Below, one piece after another: positions 55,020 to 63,945 of a stretch of DNA of 64,000 nt. Position 1 is the stretch's first letter, and each line of letters starts with the position of its first letter. Below the pieces are notes generated by a model. That model did not search any database. It was not told where the DNA came from and saw only the letters and a list, made by a program, of their open reading frames with translations. The DNA is from a bacterium (GTDB taxonomy: Bacteria; Desulfobacterota; Binatia; DP-6): NCBI GenBank assembly GCA_026129405.1, contig JAHCID010000001.1, positions 403,237 to 467,236 on the forward strand, given 5' to 3'. The translations under genes and the position numbers were made by a program.

Positions 55020-55711
55020 CAGCCTCCGCGGACCTCGCCGGTGATCCGCCCGTCCTCCATCGTGATCGTCCGGTCGGCGAACTCGGCGATGCGGTTGTCG
55101 TGCGTCACGATGACGATGCACCGTGAGGGTCCCAGCAGCCGGATGCGGACGAACTCGACGATGCGACGGCCGGTCTCGCCGTCGAGCGATGCCGTCGGCT
55201 CGTCGAAGATGAGGATCTCGGGCTCGGCCACGATCGCGCGCGCGATCGCGACGCGCTGCTGCTCGCCGCCGCTCAGCTTGAGCGGCGGCAGCTCGGCGCG
55301 GCGTGCGAGGCCGACGACGTCGAGGCAGTGCCGCGCCGCCTCCACGGCGGCGTGCCAGGGCCGCCGGCGCAGGATCAGCGGGATGGCGACGTTCTCCACC
55401 GTCGTGAGACGCGGAAACAGGTGGTAGTCCTGGAAGACGAAGCCGATCGTGTGCAGGCGGAAGTCGGCGAGCGCGTCGTCGTCGAGGCGCCAGATGTCAC
55501 GGCCCTGGGCGACGACCGTGCCGGCGTTCGGCCGCAGAATCCCGGAGAGGATGCTGAGAAGCGTCGTCTTGCCGCTCCCGGATGGGCCGACGATGTAGAG
55601 CATTTCGCCGCAGCGGGCGGCGAGGTCGACCTCGCGTACGGCTAGCGTCTTCGCGTCGCCCTCACCGAACCATTTGACGATGCCGCGCGCCTCGATCGCG
55701 ACGGTGCGCAT
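55019..55711 (-). CDS. MacB/DevA/LolD-type ABC ATPase
   Basis: The 230-residue ATPase has Walker A 'GPSGSGKTTLL', a Q-loop with 'FVFQDYHLFPRLTTVENV', the signature 'LSGGEQQRVAIARAI', Walker B 'ILIFDEPTASLD' and the switch His in 'VIVTHDNRIAE'. This is the class that powers mechanotransmission ABC exporters such as DevA, MacB and LolD. It energises the permease gene immediately upstream, whose stop is two bases from its ATG. The product exported is unknown; in cyanobacteria the related Dev system exports glycolipids. Confidence 0.92.
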   Translation of the reverse strand: MRTVAIEARGIVKWFGEGDAKTLAVREVDLAARCGEMLYIVGPSGSGKTTLLSILSGILRPNAGTVVAQGRDIWRLDDDALADFRLHTIGFVFQDYHLFPRLTTVENVAIPLILRRRPWHAAVEAARHCLDVVGLARRAELPPLKLSGGEQQRVAIARAIVAEPEILIFDEPTASLDGETGRRIVEFVRIRLLGPSRCIVIVTHDNRIAEFADRTITMEDGRITGEVRGG

Positions 55712-55713
55712 CC

Positions 55714-56850
55714 CTAGCCTCGGAAGATGTCGAACGGTTCGACGCGGATCACCTTGCGCACGCCGACGTAGCCCGACACGCCGGCGATCACGAGGACCAT
55801 GACGAACGCGAGCGCGAGGTTGAGGTAGGTGATCGTCGCGGCGTAGTCGGGTAGGCGCAGCTTCGCGAGCGCGATCAGCAGCGCGGCCAGCCCGACGCCG
55901 AGCCCGTAGCCCGTGAGGCTCGTCAGCACGGCCTCGAAGAGGATGATGAGGACGAGCTCGCGCGACTTCGCGCCGATCGCCTTCAGCGCCCCGAAGCGCT
56001 CCAGGTTCTCGACGATGAAGGTGTAGAACGTCTGCCCCGAAACCGACAGCCCGACGAGGAAGCTCACCAGCGTCATGATGAGGATGTTCGTGCCGACGCC
56101 GGTCCGAAACGTGTAGAATGACGTGATCTGGCTTCGGAAGCCGCGCGCGGTGAGCGCGCGATAGCCGAGCGCCTGCACCTGCGCGACGATGGCGGGGACG
56201 GCCTCGGGCGTCTTGGGCTCGACGAGAACGTACGACAGCGTGAAGCGCGTCGACGGGATGTCCTGGATGGCGCGCCGGTAGGTCGTGTACAGCGTCGGCA
56301 CGCCGAAGAGGCTGCTCAGCGGAACCTCGGCGACGCCGACGACGACGGCACGATGGTCGTTGATCTCGAACGTCGTCCCGAGCGTCGGCGATTCCATCTT
56401 GCCGTACTCGGTGTCGCGCACGACGATGTAGGCGTCGTCGGCGTAGATGTCCTCGATGTGCCCGGCGACCAGGCGGGGACGGCCGAAGAGGCTCGTATCG
56501 TCGAGACCGAGCACCGTCACCGCCTGATACGTGCCCGAGCTCAGCCGGACGAGCGCCGCGCCCGAGTAGAGGGGCACGGCCCAGCGCACGCCGTCCATGC
56601 TGCGTACGGCGTCGAGGACGTAGTCGGGCAGCGGGATGGTGTTCGCGACCGTGGTCACGGCCGGATCCATGACCCAGATGGACGCCCCCGTGTTGACGAC
56701 GGTCGCGGACGCGCGCTGGAGGATGCCGGCGAACATCGACGTCACCTGCACCATCAGGAACACCGAGAAGGTCAGCCCGATGATCAGCGCCGCGAACTTC
56801 GCCCGGTCGGTGACGAGGAGCTTGTAGGCGAGGGTCAGGAGGGAGCGCAT
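55714..56850 (-). CDS. FtsX/DevC-like ABC permease
   Basis: The 378-residue permease has the DevC/FtsX layout: one N-terminal helix ('AALIIGLTFSVFLMVQVTSM'), a periplasmic region of about 200 residues with 'TEYGKMESPTLGTTFEINDH', then three C-terminal helices. The last include 'FIVENLERFGALKAIGAKS', the family coupling-helix motif. It has no fused ATPase domain, unlike MacB. It heads the four-gene unit permease-ATPase-adaptor-channel transcribed leftward. The unit resembles DevBCA plus TolC. Confidence 0.92.
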   Translation of the reverse strand: MRSLLTLAYKLLVTDRAKFAALIIGLTFSVFLMVQVTSMFAGILQRASATVVNTGASIWVMDPAVTTVANTIPLPDYVLDAVRSMDGVRWAVPLYSGAALVRLSSGTYQAVTVLGLDDTSLFGRPRLVAGHIEDIYADDAYIVVRDTEYGKMESPTLGTTFEINDHRAVVVGVAEVPLSSLFGVPTLYTTYRRAIQDIPSTRFTLSYVLVEPKTPEAVPAIVAQVQALGYRALTARGFRSQITSFYTFRTGVGTNILIMTLVSFLVGLSVSGQTFYTFIVENLERFGALKAIGAKSRELVLIILFEAVLTSLTGYGLGVGLAALLIALAKLRLPDYAATITYLNLALAFVMVLVIAGVSGYVGVRKVIRVEPFDIFRG

Positions 56851-57007
56851 ACGTGGGGCGTCCCGGCCGCCGCAGCGTGCCTGTCCGGGTGCGGAGCAAC
56901 CGCCGTGCCCGTGCGCGGTCGCCGTCGGCTTCCGTGCACGGACCCAGCCCTGGGAACCCGCCGGGCAAGCGATCCCAAACCTGCGAACGCGGTCCGGCGA
57001 CGCCGCG

Positions 57008-58561
57008 TCAGAGCCCGAAGCGCGCCAGGCCGGTGGCGATGCGTACCCGCAGCGCCTCGGAGCGCATCGGGAAGGCGCGGAAGAAGTCCGCCTGCCCGAG
57101 GGCGGCGTCGCGGGCGCGGACGTCGGCCGCCCACGCCGCGGCGCGGGCCGGGTCGCCGCCCAGCGCGTGCGCGGCGACGGCGATCATCGCGATCAGGACG
57201 TGCGCACCGGGGGCGAGCGCGGCGCGCTCGGCCCACGCCGCCGCCGTCGGGTCGTCGCCCTCCGCCAGGTGCGCGAGCGCCCGGGTGGCGAGCATGGCGT
57301 AGTGGAGGGGATCGAGCGGGCTCAGCCGCATGGCGACGTCGACGTGGGCGCGTCCCTCGTCGGGCCGTCCCCCGAGGGCTTCCGTCCAGGCGCGGGCGTA
57401 CATGCCCTGCGCGTAGCTGGGGCTGATCGCCGTCGCCCGCTCGAGCCACGGCAGGCTGCGGCCGAGATCGCCGACCAGCCAGTAGCAGCGCCCCATCGTG
57501 AAGTTGACGAAGGGGTCGAGCGGCTCCAGCTCGAGACCGCGCTCGGCGCAGCGGTGGGCGCGCGCGATCTCGCCGTCGCGGTCGGCCGTGTGACGCAGGA
57601 ACGCCGACTGGAAGTGGAGGAACGAGCGCCCCGCATGGGCGCGCGCGAAGCCGGGGTCGAGCCCGATCGCGCGCTCGAACAACGCCGCCGCCGCGGCGTT
57701 GCCGGCGCGGTCGAAGCGGAACATGTGCTGCAGGCCGAGGTGGTACGCCGCCCACGCGTCGAGGTTCTCGCTGCCGGCGAGACGCGCCAGGTTCGCCTCG
57801 TGCTGCGGGATGCGGAGCTCGAGCTCGATCAGCACGCGCGCGCGGATGTCGGCGCGGATGCGGTGCACGTCGCCGACGCCGCCGTCGAAGCGCTCCGCCC
57901 AGACGATGCGCGCGTCGCGCGTGTCGCTGAGCTCGACGGCGACCGTCAGGTGCGAGCCGAGGATCTCGGCCGTCCCCGTGAGGCAGTAGCGCACGCCGAG
58001 GCGGCGTCCCACGTCCTCCAGCGTCACGTCGGCGGCGCGCAGGCGGAACGAGGAGCCGCGCGCGGTGACGAAGAGCCAGCGCAGCCGCGCCAGCTCCGCG
58101 ATCAGCTCGTCGGGCAGACCGTCGGCGATGGCGGCGTACGGCCCCGGCTCGCCGATGAAGCGGAACGGCAGCACGGCGATCGACGGCCGCGCACCCGGAT
58201 CGACGGCCGGCTCGGCCTCGGGCGGCGGCTCCGGGGCGGAGACCGCCTGGGACGGGATCGCGACCGGCGCGACGAAGCGAAAGCCGCGGCCGTGGACCGT
58301 CTTGATGAACCGCTGCGCGCGGCCGTCGTCGCCGAGAGCCTGCCGGGCCGACTTGATGCGGCTGGCGATGGCCGCGTCGGAGACGACGCGCCCGTCCCAC
58401 ACGGTGGCGACGAGATCGTCACGCGAGACCAGGCGATCGCGCTGCGCGATCAGCAGGGCCAGCACCGCGAACACCTGCGGCTCCAGCGCCAGCGGCCGGC
58501 CGTTCTCCCGCAGCTCGACCGTGCCCAGGTCGAGCTCGAAGCGGTCGAACCGGAAGATCAC
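57008..58561 (-). CDS. ToxR/CadC-like winged-helix regulator with TPR repeats
   Basis: The 517-residue protein starts with an OmpR-type winged helix (1-100, 'EPQVFAVLALLIAQRDRLVS', 'ALGDDGRAQRFIKTVHGRGF'). A region beginning 'SIAVLPFRFIGEPGPYAAIA' (about 128) follows, which in this family is an adenylate-cyclase-like accessory domain. Tetratricopeptide repeats ('AAAALFERAIGLDPGFARAH', 'LPWLERATAISPSYAQGMYA') occupy about 260-500. No membrane segment is visible between them, so it is a cytoplasmic variant. The signal it senses is unknown. It is divergent from the tautomerase gene across 145 bases. Confidence 0.88.
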   Translation of the reverse strand: MIFRFDRFELDLGTVELRENGRPLALEPQVFAVLALLIAQRDRLVSRDDLVATVWDGRVVSDAAIASRIKSARQALGDDGRAQRFIKTVHGRGFRFVAPVAIPSQAVSAPEPPPEAEPAVDPGARPSIAVLPFRFIGEPGPYAAIADGLPDELIAELARLRWLFVTARGSSFRLRAADVTLEDVGRRLGVRYCLTGTAEILGSHLTVAVELSDTRDARIVWAERFDGGVGDVHRIRADIRARVLIELELRIPQHEANLARLAGSENLDAWAAYHLGLQHMFRFDRAGNAAAAALFERAIGLDPGFARAHAGRSFLHFQSAFLRHTADRDGEIARAHRCAERGLELEPLDPFVNFTMGRCYWLVGDLGRSLPWLERATAISPSYAQGMYARAWTEALGGRPDEGRAHVDVAMRLSPLDPLHYAMLATRALAHLAEGDDPTAAAWAERAALAPGAHVLIAMIAVAAHALGGDPARAAAWAADVRARDAALGQADFFRAFPMRSEALRVRIATGLARFGL

Positions 58562-58706
58562 GCCCGCAGGTTAGGCCAGCGCCAGGGTTTCTCCAAGAAA
58601 CCTCCCGAAACTCTCCAGACGGCCTGCAAGCATGCACCGGCGGACGGTCCTACGCTCCGGCACATCACGCCGCCTCGAGGCGGCCCAACCATGCGAGGAG
58701 GCCCCC

Positions 58707-58928
58707 ATGCCCAGCGTCACGATCGACGTCATCAAGGACGTCTTCACCCCGAAGCAGAAGCAGGACCTCATCCAGAAGGTCACCGAGGCCATGATCGAGG
58801 TCGAGGGCGAGGCCATGCGCGGCGTCACCTGGGTGCGCATCCAGGAGTTCGAGGGCGGCGACTGGGCCATCGGCGGCAAGCCGCTGTCGGCCGCCGACGT
58901 GCACGCGCTCGCCGGCCGGCGCGCCTGA
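58707..58928 (+). CDS. 4-oxalocrotonate tautomerase-like enzyme
   Basis: The 73-residue protein has the tautomerase form: the catalytic amino-terminal proline directly after the initiator Met ('[20 protein letters not shown]') and '[19 protein letters not shown]'. Members ketonise enol intermediates in aromatic-compound catabolism or act on related substrates. GAGGAGG sits five bases before the ATG. The neighbouring genes do not identify a catabolic pathway. A longer upstream start at 58632 would place Pro inside the chain and abolish activity, so it is rejected. Confidence 0.9.
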   Translation: MPSVTIDVIKDVFTPKQKQDLIQKVTEAMIEVEGEAMRGVTWVRIQEFEGGDWAIGGKPLSAADVHALAGRRA

Positions 58929-58941
58929 GGCACGACGGCGT

Positions 58942-58973
58942 CGGCGGCCGGGCGTCTCCGCGCCCGGCCGCCG
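58942..58973. terminator. Strong GC-rich hairpin between convergent genes
   Basis: A perfect 13-bp stem (58942-58954 with 58961-58973) encloses a 6-base loop (TCTCCG), located 13 bases after the tautomerase stop and before the stop of the DUF2142-like gene. There is no T-tract, but its position suggests a bidirectional terminator. Confidence 0.6.
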
Positions 58974-59018
58974 CTCGTCGTCGCCGTCCCTCCCGCCCGC
59001 GGCGCGCGCTGGACGGCG

Positions 59019-60335
59019 TCAGGCGAAGAAGTCGACCACGGTCACGATCGTCGCGACATCGACCGCCAGCAGCACGACGAGCAGCCCCCACCAGAGTCGA
59101 TCCGGGTCGAGGCGCAGCCGGCGGGCGGCCTCGAGCAGCCCGCCCGCCGCCAGCACGGCGAGGAAGGCGACGACGACGAACATGAAGCGCCCCTGGGGCT
59201 GGGGAAACGACCGGTTGTAGTGCACCACCCCGCCGAAGCACGCGACGGCGAAGAACGCCGCGACGGCGAGCGCGGTGCGCTCCGCGCCGCCGCGCGTGAG
59301 GCGCGGCACGAGCCCGCCGGCGATGACGAGCGCGAGCGCGCCGTAGAGCCAGTACACGGGTGCCGGCAGCCAGACGTTCATCCAGCCGAGCACGCCGACG
59401 AACGACGCCGCGACGAGCCGCGGCAGGTCGGTCCAGAAGTAGGCGTCGCTGAGCGCGCGGTCCAGCACCAGGAAGGGCAGCGTGCGGCGCTCCATGTCGA
59501 CCGTCAGCGGGTCGCCATAGAGCAGCGCGTTGCGGATGAAGACCGGCGTGGCGAGCAGCAGCGCCGGGACCAGCACGCGCAGCCCCCGCCGGACCGCCCC
59601 CGGCCAGTCCGTCACCCCGGCCGACGCCGCGATCGCGAGGGCCCCCACGGTGCCGGGCAGGAGACACATCGTGGTCTTCTTCGTGAGCAGCGCGAGGCCG
59701 AGCAGGACGCCGGCGCGCGTGAAATGCCGGGTGTCGTCCGGCCGCACGAGACCGCTCAGCAGCTGCCAGGCGAACAGCGCGGCGAGGAGGGCCGTCACGT
59801 CGTCGGCCGTCACCGCGGCCGACACGGCCGCGAACTGGGGCAGCGTCGCGACCAGGAGGGCCGCGATCGCCCCCGCGCTCGCACCCAGGACGACGCGCAC
59901 GGCGGCCCCGACCGCCAACACCGTTCCGGCGCTCGCCGCCACCGAGAGCAGCCGCAGGCCGTAGAAGCCGAGCCGGTCGCGCGTCGACGGGAAGCCGAGC
60001 GCGCTCTGCGCGAAATTCGGCACGTCGGTGCGCATGCCGCCGTGCCAGCGGTGCGCGGGATTGGGCCTCGCCCGCACCCAAATGCGGTCGTCGTTCTTGG
60101 CGACGCGCACGAAGAGCCCGGCGAGCACGTAGTAGAGCGGCGCCTGATGTCCCTGACCGAAGACCTGCCGCGCCGGATCGTCCTGGTACGGCAGCTCGCC
60201 GTGCTCGGCGATGTAGTTCGCGTATGCGAGGTGTGCCGGCTCGTCGGGCGCCTCGTACGGCGGCAGCAGGAACGCCAGGGCCGTCGCGAAGACGACGCCG
60301 ATGGCCGCGGCGGCCCACTCGCGTCGCGTCGGCAT
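59019..60335 (-). CDS. DUF2142-like multi-pass membrane glycosyltransferase-fold protein
   Basis: The 438-residue protein has about ten hydrophobic helices and opens with the DUF2142/GT-C pattern 'AFLLPPYEAPDEPAHLAYAN', whose first loop Asp-Glu motif fits the GT-C catalytic site of polyprenyl-phosphate-sugar transferases. A large extracytoplasmic loop (55-110, with 'QGHQAPLYYVLAGLF') follows. Members are uncharacterised, often in surface-polysaccharide loci. No sugar-nucleotide genes lie beside it. It is 52 bases downstream of the GH10 glycosidase gene on the same strand, so a joint polysaccharide role is possible. Confidence 0.75.
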   Translation of the reverse strand: MPTRREWAAAAIGVVFATALAFLLPPYEAPDEPAHLAYANYIAEHGELPYQDDPARQVFGQGHQAPLYYVLAGLFVRVAKNDDRIWVRARPNPAHRWHGGMRTDVPNFAQSALGFPSTRDRLGFYGLRLLSVAASAGTVLAVGAAVRVVLGASAGAIAALLVATLPQFAAVSAAVTADDVTALLAALFAWQLLSGLVRPDDTRHFTRAGVLLGLALLTKKTTMCLLPGTVGALAIAASAGVTDWPGAVRRGLRVLVPALLLATPVFIRNALLYGDPLTVDMERRTLPFLVLDRALSDAYFWTDLPRLVAASFVGVLGWMNVWLPAPVYWLYGALALVIAGGLVPRLTRGGAERTALAVAAFFAVACFGGVVHYNRSFPQPQGRFMFVVVAFLAVLAAGGLLEAARRLRLDPDRLWWGLLVVLLAVDVATIVTVVDFFA

Positions 60336-60387
60336 GCGGCGGAACGTGTATGCCGCAGGCCAACCGCCTTCAAATCCGACGCCCGCC

Positions 60388-61635
60388 CTACGGTGCGCCG
60401 ACCACCACGACCGCGCGCCCCGGACCGCGCTCGAGCGTGAACGCCGCGTGCGCCGGGCCGCCCGGCGCCGCCCACTCGACGACGTACTCGCCGAGCGTCG
60501 CGTCGAGCTGCACCGCTCCCGCGGCGTCCGCCGTCAGCGTCGCGCGCGTGCGCCAGCGATCGTTCAACAGCGACAGCATCGCCTCGCCGTGACGCGTGAT
60601 CCGGCGCGCGTCGTCCCACAGGCCGACGTCGAACTCGTCGCGCCCCGCGACCTTGTTCCAGATGCCCCAGACGACGATCTGCTCGACGGACGGATGGCCC
60701 CACCACAGACGCATGATGCCCTCGGCCTGCGCCGCGCGCTGCTCGGGGTCGTCGGGCTGGACGAAGTTGGTCTCCGTCATGTGGATCGGCAGCCCGGCCT
60801 CGGCGAGCGCGTTCAGCGCCGCGGCATAGTCGTCGATGCGGGTGCGGCCGGAGAGGTCGACGGGGACGCCGACGTACGCGAGCGTCGGCGCGTAGTGCGA
60901 CTGCTGGCCGATGGCGTGCACCGACACGCCGGCCGCGAGCAGCGCACGCACGCGGTCCCGGACCTCGGCCGCCGTGGGCGTGGGGAAGCCGGTGAACACC
61001 TCGACGATCCACTCGTTGAAGACGAGCGTGGCGCCCGGATCGGCAGCGTGGGCCCAGCGGAAGACGTCGTCGGTGATGCCGTGGCCGAGGCGGTCGATGA
61101 ACCAGGGGGTGGTGAGGTTCAGCGTCTCGTTGGTGGCGTCCCAGATGCCGATCCGGCCGCGATGGCGACCGACGGTCGTCTCGACGTGGCGACGGAGGTA
61201 GCCGCGCAGCGCCTCGCGCTGGCTCGGGGTCAGGCTGGGCGACGGGAAGCGATCGACGAGCCACTGCGGCCCGCCGCTGCTGCCGAGCGGCGGGCCGTTG
61301 CCCCAGAGCAGGGGATGGCCCTTCACCAGGAAGCGCCGCGCGCGCGCCCATTCGACGTCGGCGTCGACCGCCGCGAAGCTCCACACCCCGTCGGCGGGCT
61401 CGACGTTGCGCCACTTGGCGGTGTTCTCGAGGACGGCGACGCTCGTGTGCGGCACGGTGATCGACTCGAAGAAGGCGAGGTCGTCGGCGCTCGGCACCGA
61501 TCCGGGCGAGCGGCCGCTCGCGATCCATCTCGGCCCGTTCGGCACGGGCGCGACGGCGGTGTGCGCCCGCGCCGAGGCGAAGTAGGCGCTGCGCGCCGGC
61601 ACCGCGCGGCGACACGATGGGGACGCGTCGCGCAC
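60388..61635 (-). CDS. GH10 family endo-beta-xylanase-like glycosidase
   Basis: The 415-residue protein has all main GH10 landmarks: 'NTAKWRNVEPADG' (68-80), 'KGHPLLWGN', acid/base Glu170 in 'WDATNETLN', 'IGQQSHY' and nucleophile Glu288 in 'PIHMTETN'. It should cleave beta-1,4-xylan or a related glucan. A beta-rich C-terminal segment of about 70 residues follows the barrel. The start is a GTG at 61635 and no signal peptide is evident, which is unusual for a xylanase; a start further upstream in another frame cannot be excluded. It runs divergently from the flavin oxidoreductase gene. Confidence 0.85.
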   Translation of the reverse strand: MRDASPSCRRAVPARSAYFASARAHTAVAPVPNGPRWIASGRSPGSVPSADDLAFFESITVPHTSVAVLENTAKWRNVEPADGVWSFAAVDADVEWARARRFLVKGHPLLWGNGPPLGSSGGPQWLVDRFPSPSLTPSQREALRGYLRRHVETTVGRHRGRIGIWDATNETLNLTTPWFIDRLGHGITDDVFRWAHAADPGATLVFNEWIVEVFTGFPTPTAAEVRDRVRALLAAGVSVHAIGQQSHYAPTLAYVGVPVDLSGRTRIDDYAAALNALAEAGLPIHMTETNFVQPDDPEQRAAQAEGIMRLWWGHPSVEQIVVWGIWNKVAGRDEFDVGLWDDARRITRHGEAMLSLLNDRWRTRATLTADAAGAVQLDATLGEYVVEWAAPGGPAHAAFTLERGPGRAVVVVGAP

Positions 61636-61793
61636 ACGAACGGGCCACCGCGTCGCTCGTCCGGACCGCGGCAGCGACGAGGTTCGTCCCCGAGCTGGAG
61701 CCGCATCGCTCGGGCGATCGGTTGCTCCCGCCGCCGCTCCCGCGGCACAAGCATGCCGATGGCGACCCCGTCCCGCTCCGAGGCGCCCTGACG

Positions 61794-62996
61794 ATGCTTC
61801 CTCCGCCCGATCCGTTCGCGCCCGCCCGCCTCGGTCCGCTCACGCTGAAGAACCGCTTCGTCAAGGCGGCGACGTTCGAGGGCGTCTCGCCCGGCGGCCT
61901 CGTCTCGCGGGAGCTGATCGGCTACCACCTGCGGCCGGTGCGGGGCGGCGTCGCGATGACGACGGTCGCCTACCTCGCGGTCGCCCCCGAGGGCCGCACC
62001 GACGCCGGCTGCATCTGGCTGCGCCGCGAGGCGCTGCCGGGCCTGCGTCGTCTCGTCGACGCCGTCCACGCCGAAGGGGCGCTGGTCGCCGGGCAGATCG
62101 GCCACGCCGGCCCGGTCGCGAACGCGAAGAGCAACGGCGTGCCGTCGCTCTCGCCCGGGCGCATGTTCAGTCCGCTCTCGATGCGCTTCTCGCACGCCAT
62201 CACGCCCGCCGAGATCGCGCGCGTGACGGACGACTACGCGCGCGGCGCCGCGCTCATGGCCGAGGCCGGGTTCGACTCCATCGAGATCCACCTCGCCCAC
62301 AACTACCTGCTCTCGTCGTTCCTGAGCCCGCGCTTCAACAAGCGGCGCGACGCCTGGGCCGGCAGCCTCGAGAACCGCGCCCGCTTCGCGCGCCAGGTGG
62401 TCGCGGCGGTGCGCGGCGCGGCGCCGCCGCACATGGCGGTGACGGCGAAGATCTCGCTGCACGACGGCGTGCCCGGCGGCTTCAAGCCGCCCGAGAGCGT
62501 GGCGTTCGCGCGCATGCTGGAAGCCGACGGCCACCTCGACGCGCTAGAGATGACCGGCGGCTCGTCGCTCGCGAACCCGATCTATCTCTTCAAGGGCGAG
62601 GCGCCGCTCGCCGACTTCGCCAAGGTCCTGCCGCCGATCCCGCGGCTCGCGTTCAGGCTCTTCGGCAAGCGCTTCATGCCGTCGTACCCCTTCACCGAGG
62701 GCTACTTCCGGCCCATGGCGCTCCAGGTGCGGGAGGCCGTCGCGATGCCGCTCGTCTTCCTCGGCGGCGTCAACAGGCTCGCGACCGTGCAGCGGGCGAT
62801 GGCCGACGGCTTCGACTTCGTCGCCATGGGCCGCGCCGTCCTGCGCGAGCCCGACCTCGTCCAGCGCATGCAGGACGGCATCCAGACCGAGGGCACCTGC
62901 ATCCACTGCAACCGCTGCATGGTGTCGATCTACAGCGGCAGCCGCTGCGTGGTGGACCACCCGGAGCCGATCGTCGCGTCGGGGCCGGTGGCCTGA
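61794..62996 (+). CDS. Old Yellow Enzyme family NADH:flavin oxidoreductase
   Basis: The 400-residue TIM-barrel flavoenzyme shows 'RLGPLTLKNRFVKAATFEGV', 'GQIGHAGPVANAKSNG', 'GFDSIEIHLAHNYLLSSFLS', 'SPRFNKRRDAWAGSLENRAR' (the OYE substrate loop) and 'VFLGGVNRLATVQRAMADGF'. It ends with 'CIHCNRCMVSIYSG', a three-cysteine cluster like that of the Fe-S-linked dienoyl-CoA-reductase subgroup, but with one ligand fewer visible. It reduces activated C=C bonds. The ATG at 61794 gives the normal N-terminus; GAGG precedes it. It is divergent from the GH10 gene. Confidence 0.88.
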   Translation: MLPPPDPFAPARLGPLTLKNRFVKAATFEGVSPGGLVSRELIGYHLRPVRGGVAMTTVAYLAVAPEGRTDAGCIWLRREALPGLRRLVDAVHAEGALVAGQIGHAGPVANAKSNGVPSLSPGRMFSPLSMRFSHAITPAEIARVTDDYARGAALMAEAGFDSIEIHLAHNYLLSSFLSPRFNKRRDAWAGSLENRARFARQVVAAVRGAAPPHMAVTAKISLHDGVPGGFKPPESVAFARMLEADGHLDALEMTGGSSLANPIYLFKGEAPLADFAKVLPPIPRLAFRLFGKRFMPSYPFTEGYFRPMALQVREAVAMPLVFLGGVNRLATVQRAMADGFDFVAMGRAVLREPDLVQRMQDGIQTEGTCIHCNRCMVSIYSGSRCVVDHPEPIVASGPVA

Positions 62997-63094
62997 GCAG
63001 CGGCGCATTGCGCGGCTTACGCCGGGGCGCAAGGAGACCGCAGGCCGGGCGGCGCACACGCGCCGGTCCGTGCCCGACGAAAGGAGCCCCCACC

Positions 63095-63321
63095 ATGTCC
63101 CGTATCGACGCCAGCCTCTCCGGCCAGTTCCGCATCGGCGGCGAGATCACGATCAACCGTCTCGGCTTCGGCGCCATGCGCATCACCGGCCCTGGCATCT
63201 GAGGCGATCCGAGGATCGGAGGCGCTGCGCGTGCTGCGACACCTGCCCGAGCTCGGCGATGAGCTTCATCGACACCGCCGACACTCGCCCACATCTCGGC
63301 AGGGGTCGGCGGCCCGGCCGC
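63095..63321 (+). pseudogene. Truncated and frameshifted aldo/keto reductase remnant
   Basis: A good start (AGGAG eight bases before the ATG) begins 'GQFRIGGEITINRLGFGAMR' and 'ITGPGI', the N-terminus of an aldo/keto reductase, and stops at 63202. Two further pieces follow in other frames: 'EALRVLRHLPELG' from 63219 and 'MSFIDTADTR' from 63259, matching the next helix and the 'FIDTAD' strand with its catalytic Asp. The gene then ends against the TetR gene. It is a decayed 5' stub lacking the catalytic Tyr, Lys and His and the rest of the barrel. Confidence 0.78.
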
Positions 63322-63945
63322 TCAGCGCCGGCGGCGCAGGGCGTCCCGGCGGCCTGCCGCCACCAACGCGCCGAGATACGCCTCCATCAGGCGTACCAGC
63401 TCGTCCTCGAGCGCTGCCGGATCGAGGCCCAGCTCCGGCTCCGCGCTCGCCGCGCGCAGGAGGCCGATCGCCGCGTGCGTCAGCACGAACGCGGACTCGG
63501 GCGTGAGCGCGACGTCGAGCCGCGCCTTGCCGGCGATCGCCGCGAAGAACGCCTCGTGATGCCGCTGGAGCACACCCTCGCCGCCGCGGTGGAAGAGCGC
63601 GTCGAGCAGCGTCCGCCGCGTCGACGGCGAGCCCTCGAAACCGCTCATGAGCGCGCGCACGATCGGGCGCACGGTGCCGAGATCGGGGCGCTCGATCAGC
63701 ATCGCGGCGATGCGCTCGCGCACCGCGGCGGCGCTGCGCTCGGCGAGCGCGGAGAGGATCGCCTGCTTGTCGGCGAAGTACTGGTAGACGGTGCCGATGC
63801 TCACGCCTGCACGCTCGGCGACCTGGTTCGTGGTGAGCCGCTCGACGCCGCCGCTCTCCAGAAGTTGAACCGCCGCCGTCAGGATCGCGTCGACGGTCGA
63901 GCTCGCGCGCGCCTGGCGGGGGATTCTTCTTGGCTTTTCCGTCAT
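63322..63945 (-). CDS. TetR-family transcriptional regulator
   Basis: The 207-residue protein has a TetR helix-turn-helix at about 15-65 ('VDAILTAAVQLLESGGVERL', 'TNQVAERAGVSIGTVYQYF', 'ADKQAILSALAERS') and a C-terminal ligand-binding helical domain ('EALPESAFVLTHAAIGLLRA'-like region). It represses a promoter until a small molecule binds. The ATG at 63945 gives a normal length; a start at 63984 is the alternative. The target is not visible in the window; no gene is known beyond its right side. Confidence 0.9.
   Translation of the reverse strand: MTEKPRRIPRQARASSTVDAILTAAVQLLESGGVERLTTNQVAERAGVSIGTVYQYFADKQAILSALAERSAAAVRERIAAMLIERPDLGTVRPIVRALMSGFEGSPSTRRTLLDALFHRGGEGVLQRHHEAFFAAIAGKARLDVALTPESAFVLTHAAIGLLRAASAEPELGLDPAALEDELVRLMEAYLGALVAAGRRDALRRRR

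Noticed and set aside
58632-58706. Upstream start of the tautomerase
   Set aside because: It would bury the catalytic N-terminal proline, and a strong ribosome site marks 58707.
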